From: a virus
IMG/VR virus record: IMGVR_UViG_3300030020_000072
Span: 1 to 30,473 of that record
Strand: one strand, 5' to 3'
Length of the DNA stretch: 30,473 nucleotides
Shown: piece by piece, positions 6,384 to 13,305 of the stretch
How the letters are laid out: each line of letters begins with the position of its first letter
Numbering within the stretch: the stretch's first letter is position 1
Position numbers and translations under genes: made by a program
The notes under the pieces: generated by a model
Seen by the model: the letters and a program-made list of their open reading frames with translations, nothing else
Database searches by the model: none
Told to the model about the DNA's origin: nothing

Positions 6384-7424
6384 TCAGGCCACGTTCGTGA
6401 TCCGCGTGCGCATGGACTTCACGGCGGCGATGGCGCGGCTCACATCGCCGGCCGTCACGGGGTTTTTCTTGGTGGCTTCGTACAGCTTGCGGGTCACCTG
6501 GCCCACAAACCGCCAGTTGCCGTACTGGGGACTGGCTTCGGCCAGATCCCGGGCGGCATTGTCGCGGGTCGGGTCGCTGTCGAACTTCACCCCCCGGCGA
6601 TCCAACATCAGCAGGATCTCCTCGGCGCTGGGGCTGGCCAGGTAAACCCGTTCCGCCAACCGGTTGCCGGTGAGCTGCACGGCTTCCTCGTAGTTCCCGC
6701 CCAGCAGGCGCGTGAGCAGGGCCGGGATACATTCCAGCACGATGACACTGGGCGTCTGGTTGATGAGCGTCTTGACCATGTTGAGACCCCGCGGCCCCAG
6801 GTGATGGGCTTCATTGATGATGAGGATGATCTTGCGGGCCTTCAGTGCGGCGATGACTTCGGCGATGATGTCAGACGGATAGCGCGGGGCCTTCGGCGTC
6901 TGGCCGGTGGCTTTGTCGGCCTGTTGGACGATGCTCAGGGCGGCGTAGATGGCGCGGGCCGGGACCGCCAGGCTGTCGCGCCACGTTTCGGCGGCTTCCA
7001 CAGCCACGGCGGAGTTCGGGAACTTTTTCAGCAGATGCCGGCGGACCGCATCTTTGCCGGTGGCCGTGTTGCCTTCAATGATGACCAGCCGGGCCACGCA
7101 ATCTTCATCCTCGCGGCTGGCGCGAAGCACGGCGGCGGTGGCATTGGCGATGTTGTCAAAGTCATCGTATTCCAGCTCGGCGGGGATGTCGCGGGTGCGG
7201 AGGGATTTGACCACTTCCACCGCGGCCTGAAGGTTGCGGAGCTGGTTGTCGATGTTGAGCTCGCTCAGGTCATCCTTGTCGTCCAGGATGCGCTTGTACG
7301 TCTTGCTGGACCCCACGCTGGCGATCTCCTTGCAGAGACGGCCATCAGACCAGCCGCGCTCCTGCTGGTAGTTGCGGACTTCGGCGGCAAGCTGCCGCAA
7401 TTGAACAATTTTGATTTCGTGCAT
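6384..7424 (-). CDS. B: MuB-like transposition AAA+ ATPase
   Basis: A 346-aa AAA+ ATPase of the MuB/TnsC-like type. An N-terminal region (1-75) fits the HTH-containing domain of MuB. The ATPase core has Walker A GNTATGKD (118-125) and Walker B IILIINEAHHL (199-209), where N204-E205 replaces the usual DE. MuB binds target DNA as ATP-dependent filaments, captures target sites and activates the transposase. The gene follows A with one small gene between, as expected for the A-B pair. The ATG at 7424 follows a pyrimidine heptad array and a T-rich run, with no Shine-Dalgarno site. Confidence 0.85.
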   Translation of the reverse strand: MHEIKIVQLRQLAAEVRNYQQERGWSDGRLCKEIASVGSSKTYKRILDDKDDLSELNIDNQLRNLQAAVEVVKSLRTRDIPAELEYDDFDNIANATAAVLRASREDEDCVARLVIIEGNTATGKDAVRRHLLKKFPNSAVAVEAAETWRDSLAVPARAIYAALSIVQQADKATGQTPKAPRYPSDIIAEVIAALKARKIILIINEAHHLGPRGLNMVKTLINQTPSVIVLECIPALLTRLLGGNYEEAVQLTGNRLAERVYLASPSAEEILLMLDRRGVKFDSDPTRDNAARDLAEASPQYGNWRFVGQVTRKLYEATKKNPVTAGDVSRAIAAVKSMRTRITNVA

Positions 7425-7430
7425 TTTAAA

Positions 7431-7465
7431 AAAAAGGTAAAAGGTTTAAGGTGGAAGGGTTCAGG
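7431..7465 (-). repeat. Heptad CCTNNNN array at the junction before B
   Basis: Five consecutive heptamers on the minus strand, each starting CCT (for example CCTTCCA and CCTTAAA), begin inside the stop codon region of the small basic gene (TGA at 7463-7461) and lead up to the B start at 7424. Similar arrays occur at 11338-11379, 22250-22277, 26985-27012 and 27430-27457. Confidence 0.65.
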
Positions 7466-7736
7466 CGCAATTCGCGCATTTGCCCATCAGGGTTTCATGG
7501 GCGGCGTGTTCCATGGCTAGCTCTTCGCGCGCACGGCGGAGAGCGCGTTTGAACGAGCGGCGGTCGGATTTCCCCCGGAGAGCCTTCGGGAAATTGCGGC
7601 GGATGGAACCGTCCACCATGCGGTTATACTCGAACCCACTGGCGTCCGTGAACGTATGTTCAACGGTCACCTTGTCTTTGCCGGTGAACCGGCGCAGGGT
7701 TTTACGAGTGTGCGGGGCAATGTTCTTCATGTGCAT
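7461..7736 (-). CDS. Small basic protein between transposase A and ATPase B
   Basis: A 91-aa, Arg/Lys-rich protein: KNIAPHTRKTLRRFTGKDKV at the start, a middle strand region and a basic helix RRSFKRALRRAREEL, ending with a CxxC-like KCANCA. Position between A and B and charge suggest DNA binding in the transpososome, which is inference. Two starts are possible, ATG 7736 and ATG 7730. The A/C leader AACCATCAACCAAAA abuts the first and lies six bases from the second, so 7730 may be the true one. Confidence 0.7.
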   Translation of the reverse strand: MHMKNIAPHTRKTLRRFTGKDKVTVEHTFTDASGFEYNRMVDGSIRRNFPKALRGKSDRRSFKRALRRAREELAMEHAAHETLMGKCANCA

Positions 7737-7757
7737 TTTTGGTTGATGGTTGATTTA
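7737..7757 (-). promoter_or_regulatory. A/C-rich leader between A and the small basic gene
   Basis: From the stop of A (TAA 7757-7755) to the next start the minus strand contains a duplicated heptamer, ATCAACC twice, followed by AAAA. It shares AACCATCAACCAAAA with the gam leader (3363-3391). No Shine-Dalgarno sequence is present. Confidence 0.5.
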
Positions 7758-10058
7758 TTGGAACAAATGGGCGGTTTGCGCTTCCAGCGCGGCCAGTTCG
7801 GCGGCGCGTTCGGCGCGGGAAAGGGGGGCGGTCTGTGGTGATTCCGGCCGGACCGCACGGTCGTTTAACTCAGCGGGGGCGGGAATCGAACGTCCCTTGG
7901 TGGGCCGCCCCAGCTCACGATCACCACTGCGTGTATGAATTTCCCCACCAAGTGTCTGCGGCCCGGCCGCCTGGGGCAGCCGGTTCGCGCGGTCCGGCGT
8001 GGCAGCGGGAGCGGTGGACCGTTCCACCATCGTCACCTTGCTGATGCCGTCGCGCGTTTCCGTCCTCGCATATTCCATGCGGCCGCTGGCCCCGATGCCG
8101 CGCGTCTCGCGGTGCATCGCCTGGCCAAATTTCTGCCGGGCCAGATACCCGGCCCGCTGATCGTCCGTGCCAAATTCCGTGATGAACCGGATGTGGCCCG
8201 CCGTCTCGCCGATGAGCTGGGCATCGCCCAGGATGTCGCCGGCCTGCCGGTTGTTCGCGTTCTCCATCAGGATCACCTTGGCCCGGCACTTCGGTTCGCG
8301 GGGATTGAAATGCAGCCGGACCTTTTTTCCGTGGTACAACGGCAGGTAATCCGCGCCGAACTCAAACGGCACACTGAAATTCTCAAACATCGGCACCCGG
8401 GTGGCCACAATCATTCCTTTGACCGTGCGCTCCACCGAGTAGGGCGAGAATATCCATTGCATCTCGTCGCTGAACTGGCGCAGCGGCCGGGCGGCGACGG
8501 CATCGGCAAACAGATCATCGGGCACCCAGCGACCGTATTGGGCGCTGTTGATGTGGCGGAGATTGTGCGTACGGACTTCCTCTTCGAAAACCGTCACCAC
8601 ATCGGCCAACGTGGGGAAATAGTGGCGTGGGTCTTTGTGACCGGCCTTGCACGCTTCGTAGGTGGCACAGTTGGCTTCGTTTTCGTTCTGGTAGCGGCCC
8701 ATGTCCGCGTGCGGAAACTGCACCGCCAGGCGCGTCCAGACGCGATTGAAGACGCTCTCAATGGGCTTCGCGTGCGGGCTGTGGGTCCGCCAGTGCTGGC
8801 AGCCCAGCAATTCAATCGCCTGTCGGACCAGCTTGGCATTGAACGTGCCGCCTTCGAATTGAAACCCTTGGTTCGGAATCCCGTGGGTGCGCACGACCGC
8901 GCCCATGCCGTTCAGGATGTCTTCGGCGCGATAACTGCCGCGGGGACGGATGACGTAATCCCAGGCGAGAATCTTGTCGGTCCGGCAATCGTTGTACACC
9001 AGCCATTGGAACCGGCCCAGCAACACGCCAAACTTCTGGCTGCACGGCGTGATGGCTTCGGCGGTCGGCACACAGACGGCGATTCCCGGCGTGGCGTCAT
9101 CGCCGCCGAACCAGTCGCCCGGCTGCATGATCTGGCGTTCGCCCAGCCCGTTGGTGAACCGGCGCTGGCTGCCGGGAGCGTTCAGATTGTCCAGGTTCCA
9201 GTTATGCGGCGAGCGGTGCAGGCGCACCAGCGAGGCATTCACGATGATCTGCCGGGCGATGCTCGGGGGCACCAGCGGCTTGCCGGCGCGTTCGCGGGCG
9301 AGGATTTGTTCCCGGAGCTCTTCCGGGCAGGTCGGCAATTCGCCCAGTCCCAGCGCCACGATCAGGCGACCGCGCATCTGTTCGGTCCAGCCAAAGGGCG
9401 TGGCCGGGAGGCTGATGGTCCGGCGCACGGCTTCGGGCACGGAACCGGTTTCCAGCGTGCGATTCGTGAGCAGGTAAAAGAACCGGGCGGCGGGAACGAA
9501 CCACGGCGGCACCGTCATGCTGCTGGGGGCCACGCGCTGGGCCGGCAAGAGCCCCGCGAGCCCGTGGCGCTTGAACCGCGCAAAGGGCGCGGACTCGCCG
9601 CTGAAGAAACTGGCCGGCTTGCCCAGGGCCGCGGCCGCGGTGCGCAGCGAATGCGCTCCGCCCGCGAGCAACCGTTCAAACTCCCGGCAAACCCCCGCCA
9701 ATGCCTCGGCCTCCAAATAGGCTTCGGCGGTCTCGCGGCGGCTGCCGGTGACCGGGGCCAGATAGGGCTGGGGCGGAATGGAAGTGTGGGCACTACTGGA
9801 ACGGCCACGGCCCCGGGAAGTTACCGTTTCGCTAGCTGCCCCGGAAGGCGCGGTAGGTACTGGGGAAAACCCGGCAGGTTGGTCCATGGTCTTAGCGTCG
9901 GTCATGCCCGAAAAGGCGTCGCCCGCTTCGGGCGTTTCGTCCAAGTCGAAATAGGCGGAAGCTGCCGCCGATGCAGCTTCCGGCAGTTGAGAAGCCACCG
10001 TCACGGGTTGGACTTCGGCGTCCGCTTCGGCAGTGGTGAACGGGGAGGTAAGATTCAT
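7755..10058 (-). CDS. A: MuA-like DDE transposase
   Basis: A 767-aa transposase of the phage Mu A type, longer than the 663 residues of MuA. Residues 1-100 are low-complexity Ala/Pro/Ser-rich, followed by helical DNA-binding domains (about 105-300). The RNase H-like core has a first acid at D320/D321 (WFGGDDATPG), a second position in FEGGTFNAKL where MuA has Asp but this protein has E402, and the third acid E434 in AKPIESVFNRV. A Mu C-like beta-barrel and a basic tail follow (about 540-767), the tail being where MuA contacts MuB. It should cut phage ends and join them to target DNA. The D-E-E triad is unusual. Spacing to the upstream gene is 24 bases. Confidence 0.9.
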   Translation of the reverse strand: MNLTSPFTTAEADAEVQPVTVASQLPEAASAAASAYFDLDETPEAGDAFSGMTDAKTMDQPAGFSPVPTAPSGAASETVTSRGRGRSSSAHTSIPPQPYLAPVTGSRRETAEAYLEAEALAGVCREFERLLAGGAHSLRTAAAALGKPASFFSGESAPFARFKRHGLAGLLPAQRVAPSSMTVPPWFVPAARFFYLLTNRTLETGSVPEAVRRTISLPATPFGWTEQMRGRLIVALGLGELPTCPEELREQILARERAGKPLVPPSIARQIIVNASLVRLHRSPHNWNLDNLNAPGSQRRFTNGLGERQIMQPGDWFGGDDATPGIAVCVPTAEAITPCSQKFGVLLGRFQWLVYNDCRTDKILAWDYVIRPRGSYRAEDILNGMGAVVRTHGIPNQGFQFEGGTFNAKLVRQAIELLGCQHWRTHSPHAKPIESVFNRVWTRLAVQFPHADMGRYQNENEANCATYEACKAGHKDPRHYFPTLADVVTVFEEEVRTHNLRHINSAQYGRWVPDDLFADAVAARPLRQFSDEMQWIFSPYSVERTVKGMIVATRVPMFENFSVPFEFGADYLPLYHGKKVRLHFNPREPKCRAKVILMENANNRQAGDILGDAQLIGETAGHIRFITEFGTDDQRAGYLARQKFGQAMHRETRGIGASGRMEYARTETRDGISKVTMVERSTAPAATPDRANRLPQAAGPQTLGGEIHTRSGDRELGRPTKGRSIPAPAELNDRAVRPESPQTAPLSRAERAAELAALEAQTAHLFQ

Positions 10059-10082
10059 GGTGGCTTCTGGTTTAAATCGGAA

Positions 10083-10862
10083 TCAGGCTTGCAGCAGCAG
10101 GCGTTCGGCGTGGCTGAGGCGTTTCTGGGCGTGGATCTGGTCGGCCATGTTTTCCAGCAGCCAATCCGGGGCCGTGCGCAGGAACTCATTGAAGGCCGTG
10201 CAGATGGAGGTTTGCTGCACCGGGGACAGCTTGCGCCAGCCGGTGATCTGTTTGCGGCCGGTGCCATCGGATTTGGTCTGGACCGTCAGGAACGTGGTGA
10301 TGTGCTTCAGCTTCGTGGCGGTGAACTTCTCAAACGCCTTGCGGTCGGGTTGCTTGCCCACGCCGCCCTTGGCCTGCCCCATGCCGGCCCGCACGATCCG
10401 GCTGGCATCATCGCCCCCGGCAAACACGCCTTCCACGGCATCCTTCATGGTGGTGTTCGCCGACAGGTCGAAAAACATCTGCTTGTACTTGAGCTGTTCC
10501 GGCGTGAGTTCGGCGTCCGGGATGTCAATGATCAGGCCCCCGTCATCCGGCAGATTGGCGACGTCCATCCGGGCGCAAATGACCTTGTGAACATTCTCCC
10601 AACCCCGCATCCAGCGCCGGGCCGTTTCGTAATGGATTTCCGGGATGGCGTCTTGGATGTAAGCCTGAAAATCGCCGTGCGGCATTTCCGCTTTCTTCTG
10701 AAGCAACATCCGGCCGGCGAGCAAACATTTTTGCGAGGCGTGTTCCAGTGCGGTGAGGGCTTCTAAAACGGATGCCCGTAAAGGACTTCCGGCCGTGATG
10801 ATGGTCACTTCCTGAGCCGGGCGCAGGACCACAGTGTTTGATTTGGGAGTTACATTTTTCAT
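10083..10862 (-). CDS. DUF3102-like early protein
   Basis: A 259-aa protein. Residues 28-95 (LEHASQKCLLAGRMLLQKKA, then MPHGDFQAYI and ETARRWMRGWENV) match the pattern of DUF3102-like phage and plasmid proteins: a helix with K, a HG.F/W element and a T/SxxTA.RWM-like helix. The remainder includes a basic KAFEKFTATKLKH stretch and a helical C-terminus (ENMADQIHAQKRLSHAERLL). The ATG at 10862 follows the upstream stop by four bases; the longer frame is rejected because it runs into that gene. It lies just before the transposase and may help replication or regulation, unproven. Confidence 0.7.
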   Translation of the reverse strand: MKNVTPKSNTVVLRPAQEVTIITAGSPLRASVLEALTALEHASQKCLLAGRMLLQKKAEMPHGDFQAYIQDAIPEIHYETARRWMRGWENVHKVICARMDVANLPDDGGLIIDIPDAELTPEQLKYKQMFFDLSANTTMKDAVEGVFAGGDDASRIVRAGMGQAKGGVGKQPDRKAFEKFTATKLKHITTFLTVQTKSDGTGRKQITGWRKLSPVQQTSICTAFNEFLRTAPDWLLENMADQIHAQKRLSHAERLLLQA

Positions 10863-10866
10863 AAAA

Positions 10867-11340
10867 TTATCGGGTGCCCATGGGCAGAGAGATTTGTTTG
10901 GGGACGCTGGCGAACACCCAGCGGCGGCGGAAAAAATCTTCCAGCGCCTGGCGGGGCACATAGATGCCGCCATTGTGCGGCACCGCCTTCAACTCCTCGC
11001 GGAGTTCAATCAACGTGCGGCGGCTCACCCGGAGCAGCTCGCGGACCTCCCAGTTGCACAGCCCCACAAACTGCCCGGGAACCGCTTCCCGGCGGGGGAT
11101 GATGGCTTTCAAAACCGCTTCCAGGCTGAGGCCCGAAGCCTGGGCGGGGTTGATGACTTCCTTGGCCCAGAACCGCAGCTCGCGCTTGATGTTCATGGCC
11201 GGGGCGATGTTAAACACCCAGGTGAAACTCTCGGCATTGTCGCCCAGACCATCCACCATCTCATGGACCGCTTCCACGCTGATGCCTCGCTCAGTGGCGA
11301 TGTAATCGGCGGTGACCAACGTGATGCGGGGATGGATCAT
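10867..11340 (-). CDS. DNA-binding protein with C-terminal helix-turn-helix
   Basis: A 157-aa protein. The C-terminal part (VGLCNWEVRELLRVSRRTLI, then VPHNGGIYVPRQALEDFFRR, about 91-140) looks like a MerR/excisionase-type winged helix-turn-helix. The N-terminus (ITLVTADYIATERGISVEAV) has a second HTH-like element. Its place between the lytic switch and the transposase fits an early regulator or a transposition cofactor. It could be an analogue of a late activator such as Mor or C, but no similarity to those can be claimed. The start codon ATG (11340) is the end of a heptad array. Confidence 0.7.
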   Translation of the reverse strand: MIHPRITLVTADYIATERGISVEAVHEMVDGLGDNAESFTWVFNIAPAMNIKRELRFWAKEVINPAQASGLSLEAVLKAIIPRREAVPGQFVGLCNWEVRELLRVSRRTLIELREELKAVPHNGGIYVPRQALEDFFRRRWVFASVPKQISLPMGTR

Positions 11341-11379
11341 TAGGATGGTGGCGCAGGGCGCTCGGGTTTAGGCGTTAGG
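11338..11379 (-). repeat. Six-unit heptad array spanning a gene junction
   Basis: On the minus strand six 7-base units, nearly all starting CCT or CC, run without a gap from the stop codon of the 11375-11617 gene (inside the unit CCTAACG) to the start codon at 11340 (inside the unit CCTAATG). The array therefore supplies both the stop and the start codon. Confidence 0.7.
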
Positions 11380-11617
11380 TTTGCGGACGGACATTCACTT
11401 GGGCGATGGCTTTGAAGACCTCGCTCCGTTGCAGGGTCAATTCGCTGATCTGGCGGGCCAAGGCCGCGTGCTGGTCGGTCAGCTCGGCAATCATCTGCGT
11501 GAGCTGGGTTTCCTGAAACCGCAGGTCGGCCAGTTCCATCGTGCCCCGGTGGGAACGCTGGACAAACACCTTGCGGGATCTGCCGGCGACAGTCGGACCA
11601 ATTAATTTTGCATTCAT
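11375..11617 (-). CDS. Small coiled-coil early protein
   Basis: An 80-aa protein with a basic N-terminus (NAKLIGPTVAGRSRKVFVQR) and a long coiled-coil-like helix from about residue 28 (ADLRFQETQLTQMIAELTDQ, then LARQISELTLQRSEVF). The ATG at 11617 follows the upstream TAA by one base; the longer frame is within the previous gene. Function unknown. Confidence 0.7.
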   Translation of the reverse strand: MNAKLIGPTVAGRSRKVFVQRSHRGTMELADLRFQETQLTQMIAELTDQHAALARQISELTLQRSEVFKAIAQVNVRPQT

Positions 11618-11618
11618 A

Positions 11619-11834
11619 TTACTTGGGGAACAAAACGGACCGGCCATTTCCCAACTGAATCAAAATGCCATCGTGAAATAGGTTCACTGCTTCGGCATAA
11701 ACCCACAGGTCGGACCGGGTTCCCTTACGTCGCTGGATGCGGCGAAAGTTCAAATTGAGAAACCCGGGTTTTAAGGAGCTACCGAAAGCACCCAGCATCT
11801 GCCAACGTCCTTTCGCCCTTGTTGGAAGTTTCAC
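11619..11834 (-). CDS. Hypothetical early protein (71 aa)
   Basis: A 71-aa basic protein (KLPTRAKGRWQMLGAFGSSL start; LQ/LG-rich end ILIQLGNGRSVLFPK). It starts at GTG 11834, overlapping the stop of the upstream membrane protein gene as GTGA, and ends just before the next ATG. No family recognised. The exact fit between neighbours is the main evidence. Confidence 0.6.
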   Translation of the reverse strand: MKLPTRAKGRWQMLGAFGSSLKPGFLNLNFRRIQRRKGTRSDLWVYAEAVNLFHDGILIQLGNGRSVLFPK

Positions 11835-11989
11835 GAGTTCCCTCCGCTGAGAACAACCGCGACGATGATGGCCACGATGACCAGCGCGACGAAACAGCAG
11901 GCCGCGATGATGACCATATCCCGGCGCAACTCCTGCTGGGCCTTGATGTGTTCGAGACGGATCAGATTGTCGATGCGGTTGATGTTCAT
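11831..11989 (-). CDS. Tiny single-pass membrane protein (52 aa)
   Basis: A 52-aa protein with a charged N-terminal helix (NRIDNLIRLEHIKAQQELRR, residues 4-23) and one strongly hydrophobic transmembrane segment (about 25-47, MVIIAACCFVALVIVAIIVA). It ends SGGNS. The Arg-rich flank predicts the N-terminus in the cytoplasm. Such proteins early in a lytic operon can alter host envelope function or exclude other phages; no direct evidence here. Its stop overlaps the GTG of the next gene. Confidence 0.65.
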   Translation of the reverse strand: MNINRIDNLIRLEHIKAQQELRRDMVIIAACCFVALVIVAIIVAVVLSGGNS

Positions 11990-11992
11990 AGG

Positions 11993-12169
11993 TCAGTCGA
12001 TTTGAGTGTCACGATTGCCGAAGATGAGCACGTCCACCGTGAAGGCGAACAGGATGACGGTGAAGAGGGCGGCGGTGCCCAGCCAATACCCGGCCGTTTT
12101 CAGCAACGGCCAGAACCGGTATGCGGATAATCCCGCGCCGCCAGAGGCAATCAGCAGATGTGCATTCAT
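11993..12169 (-). CDS. Tiny membrane protein (58 aa)
   Basis: A 58-aa protein with a weakly hydrophobic N-terminus (HLLIASGGAGL) and a clear transmembrane segment (about 28-51, GYWLGTAALFTVILFAFTVD), ending in NRDTQID. The ATG at 12169 overlaps the upstream stop (ATGA). It is one of a pair with the next gene (11831-11989). Holin-like or exclusion functions are possible but untested. Confidence 0.65.
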   Translation of the reverse strand: MNAHLLIASGGAGLSAYRFWPLLKTAGYWLGTAALFTVILFAFTVDVLIFGNRDTQID

Positions 12170-12369
12170 TGTGTGTCCTTTTGGTTGATGGTGAAAATAA
12201 ACTCGGCTTGGGCCCGTTCGCCTTCGTCCATGTGGCGCAGCATCAGTGCCGCGGTCTGGCGAACACCTGTTCCCGCCTTGGTGAAGCGGATAATTTCATT
12301 GAGCAACGCGCGGCGTTCGGCCAGCGAATCAGGCAGAGTCTTCAGCGTATGGATGGCGAGCAGGTTCAT
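12166..12369 (-). CDS. Small hypothetical early protein (67 aa)
   Basis: A 67-aa helical protein (NLLAIHTLKTLPDSLAERRA, then LNEIIRFTKAGTGVRQTAAL). The ATG at 12369 overlaps the HTH gene stop as ATGA. Its last codons contain ACCATCAACCAAAAGGACAC, a copy of the A/C leader motif, placed nine bases before the start of the next gene at 12169. No function known. Confidence 0.65.
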   Translation of the reverse strand: MNLLAIHTLKTLPDSLAERRALLNEIIRFTKAGTGVRQTAALMLRHMDEGERAQAEFIFTINQKDTQ

Positions 12370-12554
12370 TTCGAGAGTTCCAATTCCTTGAATAGTTTGG
12401 GAGCGGCAACCGGGAACGGGGTCGGATTGTTCCAAGCGCAATAGGCAGTCTGGCGGGAGATACCCAACCGCCGACAGAGTTCGCTCACGGTCATCTGCCT
12501 TTCCCAGCAGGCGTTACGCAAACTCTTCTTATTGACTTTTTTCAAATCCGACAT
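12366..12554 (-). CDS. Cro/Ner-like helix-turn-helix regulator
   Basis: A 62-aa protein made mostly of a helix-turn-helix: RNACWERQMTVSELCRRLGI followed by SRQTAYCAWNN (about residues 10-41). It is the first gene of the leftward lytic operon and diverges from the repressor gene, the usual place for Cro or Ner, which shut down repressor and early transcription. The ATG at 12554 is preferred; an upstream ATG in frame would place coding sequence across the operator and promoter. Only a weak purine stretch precedes it. Confidence 0.8.
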   Translation of the reverse strand: MSDLKKVNKKSLRNACWERQMTVSELCRRLGISRQTAYCAWNNPTPFPVAAPKLFKELELSK

Positions 12555-12566
12555 ATTGTTTCTTTG

Positions 12567-12628
12567 TGTAACGTGACAATACGTCATGTTACAGTACATC
12601 GTCAAGCGAAAAAGTAACGTGGCATTAC
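12567..12628. promoter_or_regulatory. Operator region of the lysis/lysogeny switch
   Basis: An inverted repeat TGTAACGTGAC / GTCATGTTACA (12567-12577 and 12583-12593; one mismatch, 5-base spacer) overlaps the leftward -10. A third half-site GTAACGTGGC lies at 12614-12623, inside an imperfect palindrome with GTAA/TTAC ends (12614-12628), close to the repressor start. The arrangement suggests a cooperative or autoregulatory operator; no clear rightward promoter for the repressor was found. Confidence 0.65.
12576..12605 (-). promoter_or_regulatory. Leftward lytic promoter
   Basis: On the minus strand a -35 TTGACG (12605-12600) is separated by 18 bases from a -10 TATTGT (12581-12576). It is followed 21 bases later by the ATG of the Cro-like gene. 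The -10 and part of the spacer are covered by the inverted repeat 12567-12593, so repressor binding would block RNA polymerase. Confidence 0.65.
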
Positions 12629-12638
12629 ATTTATTTTT

Positions 12639-13184
12639 GTGAATCCGCAAAAGGCTGAATTTATTGAACTTGCAAGACGTTCTGGCTGGTCACAGGCAGA
12701 GATTGCGAGAAAATTAGAGATGACGCGGGGCGGGGTGAATGGAATCATCACCGGCCCCACCATCCCCAGTCTGGTGGCTTTGAAGCTGTTCCGAATGACG
12801 TTGGCTCAGGAAAAGCCCGAAGCCTTGGTTGGCACCGGGCCCCCTGATCTCACACTGGAACCATGGGAAAAGAAGTTGGTCAGCGGCTTGCGGCAATTAT
12901 CGGACACCTCCCGGCGTCATGCCATGGAGGTGATTAATGCGGTGATGACTACCTACCCCGGTTCACCTGACCCCGTTGCCATTTTGAGCGACAAGGAGCA
13001 GTCGGAAGTGGACGTTGCAGCTTCCAATCTGGCACAGAAGGCGGTGGAACAAATCCGGGGGACTGATAAATATCCCCGGTCACGTAAAGCTGTTTCGCCC
13101 ACCGGTAAAGCTTCCGGGCCAAGGCCAGCCTCTGCGCTCCATTCAATTTCCCCGCAAACGCCTCCAACTCCGGTTCCAAAATAA
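12639..13184 (+). CDS. Lysogeny repressor, XRE-type helix-turn-helix
   Basis: A 181-aa protein with an N-terminal HTH (RSGWSQAEIARKLEMTRGGV, about 14-33) and a middle helical region (LEPWEKKLVSGLRQLSDTSR). The start is GTG 12639: the frame is closed by TAA at 12615, and the next ATG would remove the HTH. No Shine-Dalgarno site precedes it and the leader is very short. It diverges from the Cro-like gene across the operators, typical of a cI/c-type repressor. The last 40 residues are Pro/Ser/Lys-rich, with codon third positions less GC-rich than the body, and lie opposite the minus-strand ORF 12949-13191. Confidence 0.8.
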   Translation: MNPQKAEFIELARRSGWSQAEIARKLEMTRGGVNGIITGPTIPSLVALKLFRMTLAQEKPEALVGTGPPDLTLEPWEKKLVSGLRQLSDTSRRHAMEVINAVMTTYPGSPDPVAILSDKEQSEVDVAASNLAQKAVEQIRGTDKYPRSRKAVSPTGKASGPRPASALHSISPQTPPTPVPK

Positions 13185-13191
13185 TCGTCAT
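12949..13191 (-). CDS. Antisense small protein overlapping the repressor 3' end
   Basis: An 80-aa reading frame with a protein-like N-terminal half (LEPELEAFAGKLNGAQRLAL, then ARKLYRWAKQLYVTG) and high GC at codon third positions down to about 13060. After that, composition degrades towards a Pro/Ser-rich tail. It resembles small phage proteins with an RWAxQL helix. It has GGAAG nine bases before ATG 13191. The frame is convergent with the repressor and overlaps its last 236 bases, so one or both C-termini may be read-through tails. It may be a separate minus-strand gene or a decayed one. Confidence 0.5.
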   Translation of the reverse strand: MTIILEPELEAFAGKLNGAQRLALARKLYRWAKQLYVTGDIYQSPGFVPPPSVPDWKLQRPLPTAPCRSKWQRGQVNRGR

Positions 13192-13305
13192 ATTTTTTCT
13201 TCCACGATGAGAATTTAGGTGAGACATTGGCGGTCATAGCGAATAAGTACCCGGCAATTTAATAACAGGATAATCTACGGAATCTCTTGCATATCTGGAC
13301 CAACC

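Noticed and set aside
7935-10766. 943-aa open frame on the plus strand opposite the transposase
   Set aside because: It is the antisense of the well-supported A gene and the 10083-10862 gene. High GC at codon third positions on the minus strand removes stops on the other. It has no domain and crosses several gene borders.
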